DNA of 64,000 nucleotides from Corylus avellana (lineage: Eukaryota > Streptophyta > Magnoliopsida > Fagales > Betulaceae), in assembly GCF_901000735.1 (NCBI RefSeq), contig NC_081545.1, forward strand, positions 14,124,919-14,188,918, in the 5' to 3' direction. Under the pieces are notes generated by a model, which saw nothing but the letters and a program-made list of their open reading frames with translations, was not told the DNA's origin and ran no database searches. Shown one piece after another: positions 43,579 through 55,835 of this stretch. A program made the position numbers and the translations under genes. How positions within the stretch are numbered: the first letter of the stretch is position 1; the number at the start of each line of letters is the position of its first letter.

Positions 43579-46500
43579 ATGGCCTCTAAGAGTATTATTG
43601 CTGATTTAAATAAAGGAGAGAAATTGGATGGGGATAATTATGACATTTGGCATCGAAAGATCCGATATGTCTTGAATGAACAAGAGGTCTTGGAGACCCT
43701 AACCCAATCCATGACTGCTCCTCAACGAGGGGACACTCCTCAACATCGACGCGATCTTGATGCCTATGAGAGTTGGTTCAAGAAAGATCGTTCTGCGCAC
43801 TTCACATTGTTAAGCAGCATGAGCAACGATCTTCTAGGCGAATTTGAAGAGTGTCAAACTGCCCATGACATGTGGGAAGCCCTCAAGTTGAGATATGGAG
43901 GCACTTCGGCTACTAGGCTGCGCGGATTAACAATGACGTTTGACTCATACTCAATGCGCTATAATCATACAATGAAGCAGCATTTGAGAGTGATGTCTTC
44001 TATGATTCGCGAGCTTAAAGTCGCTGGAAACAATCTCACTAATGAATAGTAGGTCCAAGCTGTCATTCGTTCTCTTCCAAAATCTTGGGAAAATATGAGC
44101 CAAAACATGACGCACAATGAAAATATTAAAACATTTGAGGATGTAGCGCGTCATCTTGAGCTAGAGGCTAAGCGCCTAGAGGCTGCTAAACCTGAAGCAT
44201 CTGTTAATATGGCTGAATCTAGTTCGCATAGGGCATTTAGGCCCAAGCGCTGGAACCAGAGGAAAGATCCCATGAAAGGAATGACTAGAAGACTTGCGCC
44301 TAAGAAGGCTAAATCCACCAAACACAGGAGAGGCAAGCGTGGTGGAAAGAAAGACAAATCTAAGTTGAACTGCTTTAATTATGGCAAGAAAGGACACTTG
44401 GCTCGTGAATGCACTAAGCCGAAGAAGGTACTCCCTAGTTTCATGTCTCATGGTATTTATGTTACTAGTCATGTTATGGTTGTTGATTCTTCTTCTGAAT
44501 GGACTGTAGATTCAGCAGCAACCGAACATGTAGCTAGAGAACGTATAGGGTACGTGGAGTATCGTCGCCTACCAGTTGGGAGCCGAAGATTATACATGGG
44601 GAACGGATCTAGTGTGGATGTACTAGGCATTGGTACTTACAAACTGGATTTGCAACGATGGCACACTTTGTTACTCCATGATGTCTTGTATGCTCCTGAA
44701 GTTCGGCGAAATCTGCTATCAGTTAATCAGTTGCTTAGATTAGGGTTTGAGATTGATTTCAAGAATATGGGTGTAAAGATAGTTTTAGGTACACATTACT
44801 ATGGTTGTGGCTTTGTTTCTAATGGTTTTATGGTTTTGGACATCAATAATTTATATTATGATAATACAATTGCTTTGTTGACTTCTAGAGATAATGTTTA
44901 TGATGATTCTATATTATGGCATGCTAGATTAGGCCATATAGGGCAAGATAGAATGATAAGATTGGCTAGAGAAGGTCTTATAGACCCACTCGCTAAAACG
45001 TCATTGCCCACATGTGAACATTGTCTTATGGGAAAGTCAAAAAGAAAACCATTTGGAAAAGCCACTAGGGCATCTTTCCCATTGCAATTAATTCACTCAG
45101 ACATTTGTGGCCCAATGAATATGAGGGCAAGGCATGGTGATTCCTACCTCATCGCATTTATTGATGATTACACGCGATATGGTCATGTCTACTTAATCTC
45201 CCATAAGTCTGAAGCTTTGAATTGCTTTAGGCGTTATATGAATTTGGTTGAGAACCAATTAGACAAGAGCATCAAAGCTCTTAGAACTGACCGTGGACGC
45301 GAGTATCTATCTGAGCAATTTAAAGTGCTATGTGAAGAAAAAGGAATCAAAAGGCGGCTAACGATGCCTCGTACGCCACAACAAAATGGTGTGGCGGAAA
45401 GGAGAAATCGAACTCTACTAGAAATGATTAGGTCAATGATGGCACAAACAAACCTACCAATATCCTATTGAGGAGATGCACTTATGACTGCAGCCTACAT
45501 TCGTAATTGAGTGCCCTCAAAATCAGTACTTTCCACACTGTACGAGTTATGGACCGGCAAAAAACCCAATTTGGATAATCTACGACCATGGGGTTCGATG
45601 GGTTTTGTTCATGATACTTCCCATAAGTATGGAAAGTTAGGCCCTAGAGGAAAGAAGTGTATCTTTATACAATACTTAGAACATTCTAAGGGCTACGTGT
45701 TGATAGGCGAACAACCCGATGGAAGAGTGACTGAAATAGAGTCACGAGATGTTGATTTCATTGAGAATGAATTCCCTAGCAGGGGTAAGGTTAATAAAGA
45801 TTTGGAACTATATGAATTAGTGGATCAAGAGGGAGACGCTCCAAGTAGCCTAGTAGAGAATGAGGAAGAAATTTCCCAATCTCCTAGGGACAGTGGGAGT
45901 GACTTGCCACCTAGTGGGAGCACACCACTAGAAGAGGATTCACAAGAACCTCAATTGCGTAGAAGCGAACATGGAAAAATCCCTCGACGAAACTTTGAGA
46001 TTGAAGGTGATGTTTTCATTGTTGCTCCGCAAGATGATGATGAGCCTAGGTCATACCATGAGGCGATCTCATCTCCAGCTAGTAATGAGTGGATAAAAGC
46101 AATGAATGAAGAAATAGAGTCAATGAGGACTAACCAGGTCTGGGATCTGGTAGATCTTCTGCCAGGACGCAATGCCATTGGAAATAAATGGGTCTTAAAG
46201 ATCAAGCGTAAGGCGGATGGTTCAATTGAAAGGTATAAGGCACGCCTTGTAGCGAAGGGTTACACCCAAAAGGAGGGTGTTGACTACGAGGAAGCCTTCT
46301 CTCCAATAGTAAGGTTTGCCTCCATTCGCACGATCCTTGCCATTGTCGCACATTTGGATTTAGAATTATTCCAAATGGATGTTAAAACTACATTTCTCAA
46401 CGGAGAACTAGATGAGGAAATATATATGGATCAACCTATTGGTTTTGTAGCTAAAGAAAAAGAGCGCAAAGTTTGTAAGCTCAAACGATCCATTTATGGT

Positions 46501-47606
46501 TTAAAACAATCATCTAGGCAATGGTATCTAAGATTTCATCAAGCCATTATTTCTAATGGATTTAAGATGATTGAAGAAGATCATTGCGTGTATGTGAAAC
46601 AATCCAAATGAATTTTTGTAATCCTTTCTTTGTATGTTGATGACATTTTATTGGCAGGAAATGATAAAAACATGATTGTCGCCACTAAAGGATGGTTGTC
46701 CTCTACTTTCGAGATGAAGGACATGGGTGAAGCAGATTATATTCTTGGAGTTAAAATTTGTAGGGATCGTTCAAAGAAACTTTTGAGTTTGTCTCAACAA
46801 ACTTACATCAAAAGGATTCTTGAGCGCTTCCAAATGCATAACTGCAAACCCATTGACACTCCTGTTTTTAGGGGCGAACCCTAAAATCTAGAAATGAGTC
46901 CTAAAACTCAAGAAGAAAAGGAAAAGATGTCTTGAGTTCCATATTCTAGTGTCATGGGTAGTCTGATGTACGCTATGATGTGTACTCGACCAGATATATG
47001 TTATGCTGTTGGGTTAGTTAGCAGATTCCAATCAAATCCAGGACTTGCTCACTGGAAAGCAGTAAAGAGAATACTCAGATACCTCAAGGAAAAATGGATT
47101 ATGCACTTTGCTATCAAGGTAAAGATTTGCGTTTAGTTGGTTACAGTGATGCTGATTGGGGTAGTGACATAGACGAGCGCAAATCCACGACAGGATATGC
47201 ATTTTTGCTCAATAATGGAGCGATTACTTGGAGTAGCAAAAAGCAACCTTGTATAGCTTTATCTACTATGGAGGCTGAGTATATAGCATGCTCAGCAGCA
47301 GTGCAAGAGGCAGTTTGGTTGAGGCGATTCTTATAGCATTTGAATATGGTCACAACAATTAATGATCCTGTGACAATTCATTGTGATAGTATGGCAGCAC
47401 TTGCCTATGCTAAGGATCCCAAATATCATGGAAGAACCAAACACATAGACATCAGATATCACTACATACGAGATATGGTCGCTAAGAAAGAAGTGGTGCT
47501 TAAACATATTTCTACGAGTCAAATGATAGTTGATCCACTAACAAAGCCTATCATTCGAAATGCTCATATGGCTCATGTTAGGAGTTTAGGACTGCGTAGG
47601 TTATGA
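43579..47606 (+). pseudogene. Copia-1 gag-pol polyprotein, decayed
   Basis: Start ATG 43579. Gag: LNKGEKLDGDNYDIWHRKIR to NLTNE, then TAG TAG (44047-44052). Zinc knuckle CFNYGKKGHLAREC (second Cys now Tyr). Protease WTVDSAATEHVA (DSGA changed to DSAA). Integrase: zinc-binding HARLGHIGQD...CEHC, catalytic Asp in HSDICGP and LRTDRGREYLS, Glu in PQQNGVAERRNRT. Stops at 45469 and 45508 split the integrase. RT: WVLKIKRKADGSIERYKARL, FLNGELDEEIYMDQPIGFVA, then a stop at 46609 and YVDDILLAGN (active site). RNase H: GYSDADWGSD, STMEAEYIACSA, IHCDSMAALA, with a frameshift near 47090 and a stop near 47334. Order and length are normal for copia. The disrupted gag, protease, integrase and RNase H rule out activity. 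Confidence 0.93.
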
Positions 47607-48784
47607 TTATTTTTGCTGACCATGTACATTGGATGTATTTTACTTGGAATATTATTTTTATATATGTAACGATTTTTCATTTTTTGTGTGACATTAAATG
47701 AATTATATTGTTTTTACTAGTACACACATATAAGCCATGTTTAGTATTGGCGAAGAAAGTATGTCAACAGGTTTAGATCGGCTTTCTCACAAGAGCGATC
47801 GCCTCTAATGCTGTGGTAGCAAGGTAGAGATGCTTTGATAGCGAGCAAGTTAAGATAATGTTGCCTTAGTTGGTGCTAAGGTGACACACATTTATAGATA
47901 TGTCGCCTTAGTTGGTGCTAAGATGAGGTCTATGACGAGTATTATTTTTTAGGACCGTGCGTGGATATCCCACAATCCATTTAGCCTGTGATAAGCTAGA
48001 TGTGAGATCTTAATTTGGCGCCTGAGATGGCGAGCAAATAAAAGACTCAAGTTAGGCGCTTGGGTAGCGACTAGACTAAGATCTGTACGATGTTTTTGAG
48101 GCTTAGACATATGCTCTTTTGGAAAGAGAACTCCACTGTAGCATGTATTTCATACTACATGTGCTTGTTCGACTGACAATAGAGGTGAGTGAATTGATCC
48201 CTTCTTCCTCATCGTGTGAGTCTTATGGGTCATTATTAAGACCCCAATTATGCCCTATGTGACCTTTGACTATGTTGTGAGGCAAAGGATTTAGCGTTTG
48301 CTACTTTAGCATGTTGTCTATGGCCATGAATGATGCGGTCTAAAGAGACATGACTGGGAAAGCGGTTGAACCTAAGCTAAGTGACATGAGGGCGAGGGAA
48401 GATTATTCGGTAACACATTCACGTTTTGTATTTACAGTCGACAGGTTACGTTGCTTCTGAATGTTGCGACATAATCGTAAATACATTACAGTTAGTGGGG
48501 GTTTAACATACTTTATGAAAAATTAAATTCATGAAGGATCCGAGATGTTTAATCCAATGTGACCGAATGAGTCTGAGGCATAACGAGACCTTGTTTTGTT
48601 TTTAGGGATGTTGCTATGCTAGTCTCTAACAAGACTTAGTATAATGCTCCCGATATTTCTACAGGTGTGCTTGACGGTCGCACAACCTATTTGCAAGTAT
48701 GAATGATGTTAGAGATTGATAAGAGAGACGTATTATGATGAGTGATGTATGGTTAGCCCATGCTCACTATGTGTATGTGGGAGA
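47607..48784 (+). other. 3' untranslated region of copia-1
   Basis: Non-coding. The phrase gccttagttggtgctaag occurs twice (47861-47925). It ends in the polypurine tract gtatgtgggaga immediately before the 3' LTR. Confidence 0.65.
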
Positions 48785-49277
48785 TGTTAGTAATTGGACC
48801 TTAATATACCCATAGTGGAGTTGGTCTATATAAAACCAAGAGTTGTATCTCTTGGAATTAGTAACTTCCATAGCCAAGAGTTATGTCTTTTGGTGGAGTT
48901 TGTCCATATAAAACCAAGAGTTGTATCTCTTGGAATTAGTAACTTCCATAGCCAAGAGTTATCTCTTTTGGTTGTTTATAAATAACCCATGGATGGAAGT
49001 TATAACACAGATTTTTTTTCAAGCATTTTCAGAATCAGAAATACAGAATCTCTCTCAATTCTCTCTTCTATTCTCCAATATCAAAAAGCATTTAAGTTGT
49101 AGGTATATGTGTTTTTGTTCTTGTAATAAAACACCACCGTTGAGTTCTTTCAAATCTGTACGTGAGAGGCATCACTATACATTGTAGAACACTCACCAAA
49201 GATTATTATTTGTCAGTTCTAGAAGAAAGGTACACACATAAAACTCAATATTTTTTTTATGTTTATGTTTTACTCAA
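48785..49277 (+). repeat. 3' LTR of copia-1
   Basis: It begins tgttagtaattggacc and is nearly identical to the 5' LTR, including the internal duplication. The last CA is altered at the junction (tactcaac then tctgtaac). Confidence 0.9.
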
Positions 49278-49301
49278 CTCTGTAACACACACAACAGAAG
49301 A

Positions 49302-50144
49302 GACATGCATGGTGACATAAGGCCAACTTTCAGGTCCTACCAACACCCAACCAAGAGCACTGGACATGCAGAACAAAACGACAAAGTAGTTCTACGTAGC
49401 CCTCATGTTTTTAGTGCAAGAATTAGGTCATCTGCTAGAGAGTTAATTAACTGAGATTCTAGATTGATGGTACCGTACGTATAGTTGTGAACATGTTAAA
49501 GTGTAATGATCACAACTAATTGCAATGCATTTAACTTTTCCTTTGTTTAATAATCATTTACATGTAGCAAATTAATGTGTTATTTTGGGTTAAAACTTAT
49601 TGGCACAATGTATTCACTTCGATGTAAAAGAAACTGTTCTTTCTTTCTTTTTTCTTTTTCTTTTTCTTTTTTTTTTTTTTTTGAAAGAGTAAAAGAAACT
49701 GTTATATGAAATACTCTCTATAGGCATATATAATTACTGAATGCATATAATGAAAAGATGAGTTTATCTGCATATAAAGAATCTGCGTGAGAAAGACCAA
49801 AGCAGTTCTACGTACGTACCTTTAATATGGAAATGTTAATAAATTCCACACCTTCTAGTATGTCTTCCACAAATTAATACCTCTCTCTCATATATATTGT
49901 TATTATAAATTAAAGGTAATTGGATATATGATAGAAATAATATATTTTGTACACATAATAATATGTAGAAAATATTATTTTTCCTGTATAGTGCCAAGAA
50001 ATGGATCTTTGTCACATTAAAAAATGTTAGAGGCCTAAATTCTAATATATGCAAATAATCACTTCACTCGAATGGAAAAAAAAAATAATAATCACTTCAC
50101 TCGATGGACTATGTTATGATGTAATAGGTTTTTTTTTTTTCCTT
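49302..50144. other. Intergenic stretch, no gene recognised
   Basis: Host sequence to the right of the copia nest, AT-rich, with a CT/T-rich run at 49639-49681. The part from 49996 is repeated at 51724. Confidence 0.45.
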
Positions 50145-50664
50145 TTTTTTTTGGAAAAAAAAAATATTTATTCCTTGGGTTTTCATCTAATTTGGATTTA
50201 GTTCTTAATTAAGTTTTAATTTAAAAAATAAGGCCATTTGGTTTTGCCTAAATTTAAAATATATATGTCCCTCTATTACTTTACTGTCAAAATTAATAGT
50301 TTGTCATCTGCCACATATCATTTGATACGTTAATGTCTATCTCAACATCTCAATGCAATGCTACGCCAACAAAACCAAAGTCTTTTGTTATTATAGGTTT
50401 GCTCTTTAGATTTATATTTCGTCTTTTGTTATTATAGGTTTGCTCTTTAGATTTATATTTCGTCTTTTGTTATTATAGGTTTGCTCTTTAGATCTATATT
50501 TCTCTAAGTTTTATGTATCATCGATTTTTTTGGTGGGCCATTTTTTCTTTTTATTATTATCTATGAATGACTTAACATTTGTTAACGTTCTATTGCATTG
50601 GACTGTTCATGACATGTCAAATGAGACATGTGGCACAAACCATTAACTTTGACGGTAAAGTGAT
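50145..50664. mobile_element. Mutator-type element, right arm truncated
   Basis: The left arm (ggaaaaaaaaaatatttatt, cattactttactgtcaaaat-like, ctgccacatatcatttgata) pairs with the complement of the right arm (cactttaccgtcaaagttaa, gtgccacatgtctcatttga). The right arm stops where the LTR fragment begins. The left-arm sequence is repeated in direct orientation at 51858-52013. Confidence 0.6.
50380..50502. repeat. 41-bp tandem repeat, three copies
   Basis: gtcttttgttattataggtt plus tgctctttagatttatatttc, three times with a single difference (gatct in the last). It lies in the centre of the Mutator-type element. Confidence 0.95.
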
Positions 50665-51148
50665 ATATGTGTTTGTCGACTTTCATAGATTTATACTTTC
50701 TTAAAGAACAGCTTAGTAGATATCATGCTAAATCCTTTAAGAAATAAAAGAATTAGAGTAGATACCACGTCTAATTCATTGCTTAGGGAAATCAAGAGCT
50801 TAAAGAGTAGATACTATGCCCTTAGGTTGGCAAGCATTAAATATACCGGTATGATTGGAACATCGGCATATTGTTATCTTAATTAGTTTGATTAGTGGTG
50901 GATGTCAAAACCCTAATCCTAGTTCTTATTTTTATCTTTTATTACCTTTTTTATTTTATGATTAAATTCAATCTGTGACAATTGATTTAATTCTGTTAAT
51001 TAGTTAGAAATTACAATTCTAAGCAAAATTACTAATCCTCGTGGAAATGATCTTGTATTTGTTTGTTGTACTATCGTTTTGATCTTGTGCACTTGCGAAT
51101 AAAACGTACGAATATTGTCTATTAATTTAAGTAGTATTTGGCACAATA
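50665..51148 (+). mobile_element. 3' fragment of a family A LTR
   Basis: tgtgtttgtcgactttcata, aacagcttagtagatatcat and attagtggtggatgtcaaaa match the second half of family A LTRs. It ends aagtagtatttggcacaata. The first half is missing, so no TSD is expected. Confidence 0.8.
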
Positions 51149-52013
51149 CCATGCGCCGTGGTACCCCATTGTATTATGCTTTAGGGGAATGGAAGGAAAA
51201 TAGGGAGAGATGTATAGCATTACTCAATTATATATGTTAGCATTTTAGTGTTGGTAAATTAGTGTCAAAACATGTTATATATGTTTTGATTTTTAGGTTT
51301 AGAGATAAGTCGGTATGAAAAGGCAATATAACAAAGGCTGGAATTAAACATGGAAGACTTCAGTCGATAGCTTGGTCAAAGCTCATTCAACCAAACCAGT
51401 GCATAAAGTCCCAATACTGAAAACTGAGACGTTCGGTTAAAGGGGTGGTCAAATCTTGTTCGAGTAAAATGCTACAAAGTGACTCCAAAAGCCTTGGTTG
51501 AAATTTGTGAAACCCTAATAGTTCAATGGAACGACTTAATGTTGGGATCCTATAGCGCAAAGAGTGCGCACAGCAAAAAGAACAAATCCCATGAACTTTA
51601 ATCTTTAAGATAAACATGGTTAGATTGAAATTAAAACACAAGTTTGTGTTACTTACATGATAATTCGGCCTCTCCTAGGTATGGGAGCGTAGGGCTGTAT
51701 AATTCTGGATGAAAATCTTCCATGAAATGGATCTTTGTCACATTAAAAAATGCGAGATGCCTAATATGTGCAAATAATCACTTCACTCAATGGACCATGT
51801 TAAGATGCAATGGTTTTTTTTTATTTTTTATTTTTTTATTTTTTTTTTTATAAAAAAAAGAAAAAAAAAATTATATTTAGTCCTTAGGTTTTCATTTGAT
51901 TTGGATTTAGTCCTTAATTAAGTTTTTAATTTCAAGAATAAGGTCCTTAGATTTTGCCTAAATTTAAAAAAAGTCACACTATTACTTTACTGTCAAAATT
52001 AACAGTTTGTTAT
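51149..52013. other. Non-coding stretch with a duplicate of 49996-50312
   Basis: 51724-52013 repeats the sequence at 49996-50312 (aaatggatctttgtcacatt, caaataatcacttcactc, then the Mutator-type left arm) in direct orientation at roughly 85% identity. 51149-51723 holds nothing I recognise. Confidence 0.55.
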
Positions 52014-52298
52014 CACAACAAAAAATTAGTTTAATACTAGCGACAAAAATTCCTTGTTAAATGTCCAATAGTCAATGCCATTGGTCTTTAGTGGTGACAC
52101 TAATGATAAACCATCAACGGTATTTAGAGTCGACACTATTGAAAATAGCACATGAACCGAAAATGTTTCCACTATTAGTCATTTATTAGCATCGAGTCGA
52201 CTCTAATGACCTCTATCAACGTCGACTAAGATGTTGATACTAATAAGCCAATACTAGCAACGATGTTGATGCCTATCACCGCTAATAAGATCGACGCT
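52014..52298. mobile_element. Degenerate CACTA-like end in direct orientation
   Basis: cacaacaaaaaattagttta resembles a CACTACAAAAAA terminus with one substitution. It is followed by blocks such as atcaacgtcgac and gttgatg, like the subterminal repeats of the adjacent element. It could be an older CACTA into which the next one inserted. Confidence 0.4.
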
Positions 52299-52639
52299 CA
52301 CTACAAGAAATTTGATCTTTAGGGGCAACTTTTTTTGGACGATAAAAGTTCCATAGTGAATGCTATTGATCATGTCGACGTTGATAAGTTGGACACTAAT
52401 ACTCCAGTGTTGATGGTCAACTGAAGCTCATCAGCGTCCACTTTTAGAGTCTACACTGTAGATGACTCAATAGCGCTCACAAATGTCGATGCTAATAACA
52501 TTTTGTACTAGATGTTGGAGAGCTAGAACAAAAGCTAAAGTGGACGTTGTTGCTCCACCATCAGCATCGACTTATTACTGTCCAACAACGTCCACATTTA
52601 TTGCCGTTAATAGTATTTAAAATAATGCTCGACTATTTG

Positions 52640-52890
52640 AATTGAAACCAAGGTGGATGCTAATGTGCAACCATCAACGTCAAGACATTGCGGATGCTGA
52701 TGTGCAACCATCAACTTCCAAACAATGTGGACGATGATGTCCAACCATAAACATCAAAACACTGTGGAAGCTAATGTGCAACCATCAACGTCCAAACAAT
52801 GTGGACGCTGATGGGCATCTATCAGCGTCCAAAGAAGGTGGACGCAGATAGTGCACCATCAGCATCCACATTGTCGCCATTGATGCCCTA
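52640..52890. repeat. CACTA subterminal repeats
   Basis: Six or seven degenerate units of about 37 bp (gtggacgctgatgtgcaacc, atcaacgtccaaacaatg). Repeats of this kind near CACTA ends are bound by the TNPA-like protein. Confidence 0.8.
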
Positions 52891-53794
52891 ACAAGCTAAA
52901 AAACCAAAACATTATTAGCGTCGACAATTTTCCTAGAGTGGTATGAGTAACATAGTGCTAATGAGATGCGAAGCAAACAAATAGAGAAGGATTCACAATC
53001 CAAAACTGTAGGATTACCACAAGCTGCATTTTCATACAAAAAAAAAAAAAAAATGAATTTATGGTTTAATAGCATAGTTTCAGCATCATTGAAACCACAA
53101 ATCTAGTCCTTAATAGTTCTAAAAACCAAGAGACCATCCAACTTTTATGGAACCAAATCAGTTAACAGAAGTTACAGAAGTAAACAAGACCTAAAAAAGC
53201 TTTACATCGAATTCAGTGATCCTTTTAAACAAACTGTAGCAATCAACATATCAACAACGTAATGCTATATGCAAAAACTGTAAGTGCATGTGACAGCCCA
53301 TAAATACCATTTATAACATTAAGCATGTTATAATATGCAGTCAAAGTTCCACAAGTACATTGATGGAACATGTCATCAACAACAATGGCTTATAAAATCA
53401 CTAACACTAAAATGAAAAGATAAAGAGCATATCTAGACTAAATTAATGATTATCTATAAGATGAACGAATAATTATCTATACTAAATCCACAATATCTAT
53501 ATTACAAATATGGTAGCAACAAGCTGACTTAAGTAAGCATTAGATACCTGGTTGTTTATAGCGAAGTAGTCGAAATTCATCTGCATTTCTCACCCAAATG
53601 AGAACTATATCGCTATCACTGATAAGTTTTCAAACCAACAATGTAGAAAAAGGAAATGAAGCAACTAGGTGACATATAAAAGTGTTCCAGAGCCAACATC
53701 ATGCCAAGGACAAAGCATTTTCCAAGACAAAAAGAACTAACCCATCTTTCAATGCAACTATGCAAGGTAAAACAGTTGTATCCTTCTTGATAAG

Positions 53795-55222
53795 TGTTGT
53801 AAAATTTTAAATATACTCGAAAGTATACGAATCGTTTGAAAATATAGGGTTGCAAGTGCGAGGTCGAACCCACAAGGACTTGTATAATTGTGGGAAAACT
53901 AACTAAATATTAGCTAAATAAATCCTCATCTAGTTTAATGAAAATGTAGTTGTTGAGAAATAAAAAGTAAACAATGCAATTAAACTAAACAGAATAAATG
54001 AAGCAGTAAACTATTAAGATAAAAATAACCAAAACAAACTAGAAAATAAATTATGTTAAATTAATAAAAGTGAGATTTGATAAAATTAAAGGGAAAAACA
54101 CTAAGGCTTTGGGGATCTACCTAGCATTATATCACGTATTCTTGAGACATAATTTTTACTCAATTAGGTAGAAAATCAATTCTCATAACTGGAAGATAAA
54201 ATAATTAAGCACCAATCAAATATAAAATAGACTGAACATGGATTTGTTGAGAATTTGATTTTTTTAATAATAATGTGACAATAAATTAAGCGATCAATAT
54301 ATTTTCGAATCATAACAAATCAAACAAAATAAGCATTTGAGATAAACAAAAATCATAATGAGTCAAAACAAACTTATCACATGAAATTGTTCTCAAATTA
54401 AAAGGTATCCCCAAAATTCAGTCATTAATCTATGAAGAATAACAATAGCCTCAAGAACACATAATAAAAATACTAGGTTTCACCCCTAGCCCTAGCTAGA
54501 GATTTAACTATTCATAATATTAAAATACTTAACAATATATAAATAAAAAGACATTGAAAAGAAAGAACTTGAATTTTAGGGACAAATCGCTTGCATAAAA
54601 GCTTATCTATCTCTCTCTTCTCCTCTGCGGCAGCCTCCCCTCTCAACCTAGGATATCCTCTCCGTGCTGCTGCTTGGTCTATATATATATAGAGGAGAGT
54701 TGGTTTTGTTTTGTGTTAGGTTTTCCTTAAATTTTCAGAATTCTCTTTGTTTTCAAAGCCACCACCGACTTAGGTTTTTTCCTTCCTTTTTTTTTTTTTT
54801 TTTTTTGCAACATAATTTCCATTTCTTCCATTAATATAAAACCAAGTGTCTAGAACCCATCAGGTTCTAAATTTGGGAGAGCACGGAGTGGCATGTTTGT
54901 GTCATGTTTGTGGCCCCACATAAGTGGCTTGAAGGTCCACTTTTTTTCTTGCTTTATTTTCTCTTGGCTTTCACGTGCTGAGTTCTTCTTGTAATTGGCT
55001 AGGCTTGCTTGCTTTTATTTTGGCTTGCCTTGGCCTGTCTAGTTTTTTATTCCTTTATTTTCCTAAAAAATGCAATAACTTGCATTATAATATCATTTTA
55101 AGCTCACATTTAATAATTAAACATTATTCAACAATTAAATATAAAATGCAAGTATGGGTATAAAATAAAGAATGATAAAGCGTATTTTAATAGAGAAAAT
55201 AGACACTTTTAAGCTACCATCA
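53795..55222 (-). mobile_element. Solo LTR related to family B
   Basis: The left end tgttgtaaaattttaaatat with actcgaaag and acgaatcg parallels the complement of the family B LTR end (15660-15711). The right end is agctaccatca. Flanks ATAAG (53790-53794) and ATGAG (55223-55227) agree at 4 of 5. 1428 bp, no genes. A T-run lies at 54787-54806. Confidence 0.75.
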
Positions 55223-55574
55223 ATGAGATTAACAAGTTCTCTTGAAATAGGCGAACTGAAGAAAACAAATGCCATTCACAAAATACAAAGGAAATATATT
55301 CAAAACCCACACAAATCTTTCATACAAACAGAAGTTTGAAAAACAAATGCCCTTCACATACTTCCTGTATAACGACATTCTTCCAGACATATCCGACAAG
55401 AGCATTATAAAACTGCAAATTAATAAGGGAGAGAGACTTAGAAAGCCTAACAAAAATTAATTTAGGAACTTGACAAATTCTCAAGTTCAGTTCTTTAACC
55501 TTGATAAACATGTCAAGGAGATTAACTAACTCAAAGTTCTTGAACCAAAAATTATGTGAATATCTTAATACAAT

Positions 55575-55835
55575 ACAAACCAAATAGAAAGTACCAACAA
55601 ATATCTAAATACACAGTACCAAATAGAAAGTACCAACAAATACCAAAATACACATTACCAAACAGAAAGTACAAACAAATACCCAAATACGCAACACCAA
55701 ATAGTAAGTACCAATAAATACACATTACCAAACAAAAAGTACCAACAAATACCCAAGTACATAGTACCAAAAAACATAACCCAAATAGATAGTATCAAAA
55801 AATACATCCCAAATAGAAAGTACCAAAAAATACCC
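55575..55835. repeat. About 40-bp minisatellite (ccaaatagaaagtaccaaca units)
   Basis: Six or seven degenerate units of ccaaatagaaagtaccaaca plus aatacccaaatacacagta. Repetitive minus-strand frames rich in Tyr, Leu and Phe across it are artefacts. Confidence 0.88.

Larger units (their letters stand above)
41731..49277 (+). mobile_element. Ty1/copia retrotransposon (copia-1), full length, coding region decayed
   Basis: Two LTRs of about 500 bp (41731-42230 and 48785-49277), a primer-binding site for initiator tRNA-Met, a long leader, gag-pol in one orientation and a polypurine tract (gtatgtgggaga, 48773-48784). It lies inside the 5' LTR of copia-2. The left flank is GATTG. On the right a few bases at the junction seem lost, so the TSD is not preserved. 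Confidence 0.92.
31661..49296 (-). mobile_element. Ty1/copia retrotransposon (copia-2), nested with hAT and another copia
   Basis: The TSD GAAGA flanks it at 31656-31660 and 49297-49301. Minus-strand order: 5' LTR (49296-49278 and 41730-40971), 5' internal region, pol remnant (39480-37372), 3' untranslated region with a 193-bp duplication, polypurine tract, 3' LTR (32424-31661). The hAT element at 32697-36960 and copia-1 at 41731-49277 inserted later. The break in the 5' LTR is clear because copy 3 reads agattgtttgtaacatacat, while the 5' LTR stops at agattg and resumes as tctgtaacacacacaaca after copia-1. Confidence 0.85.
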
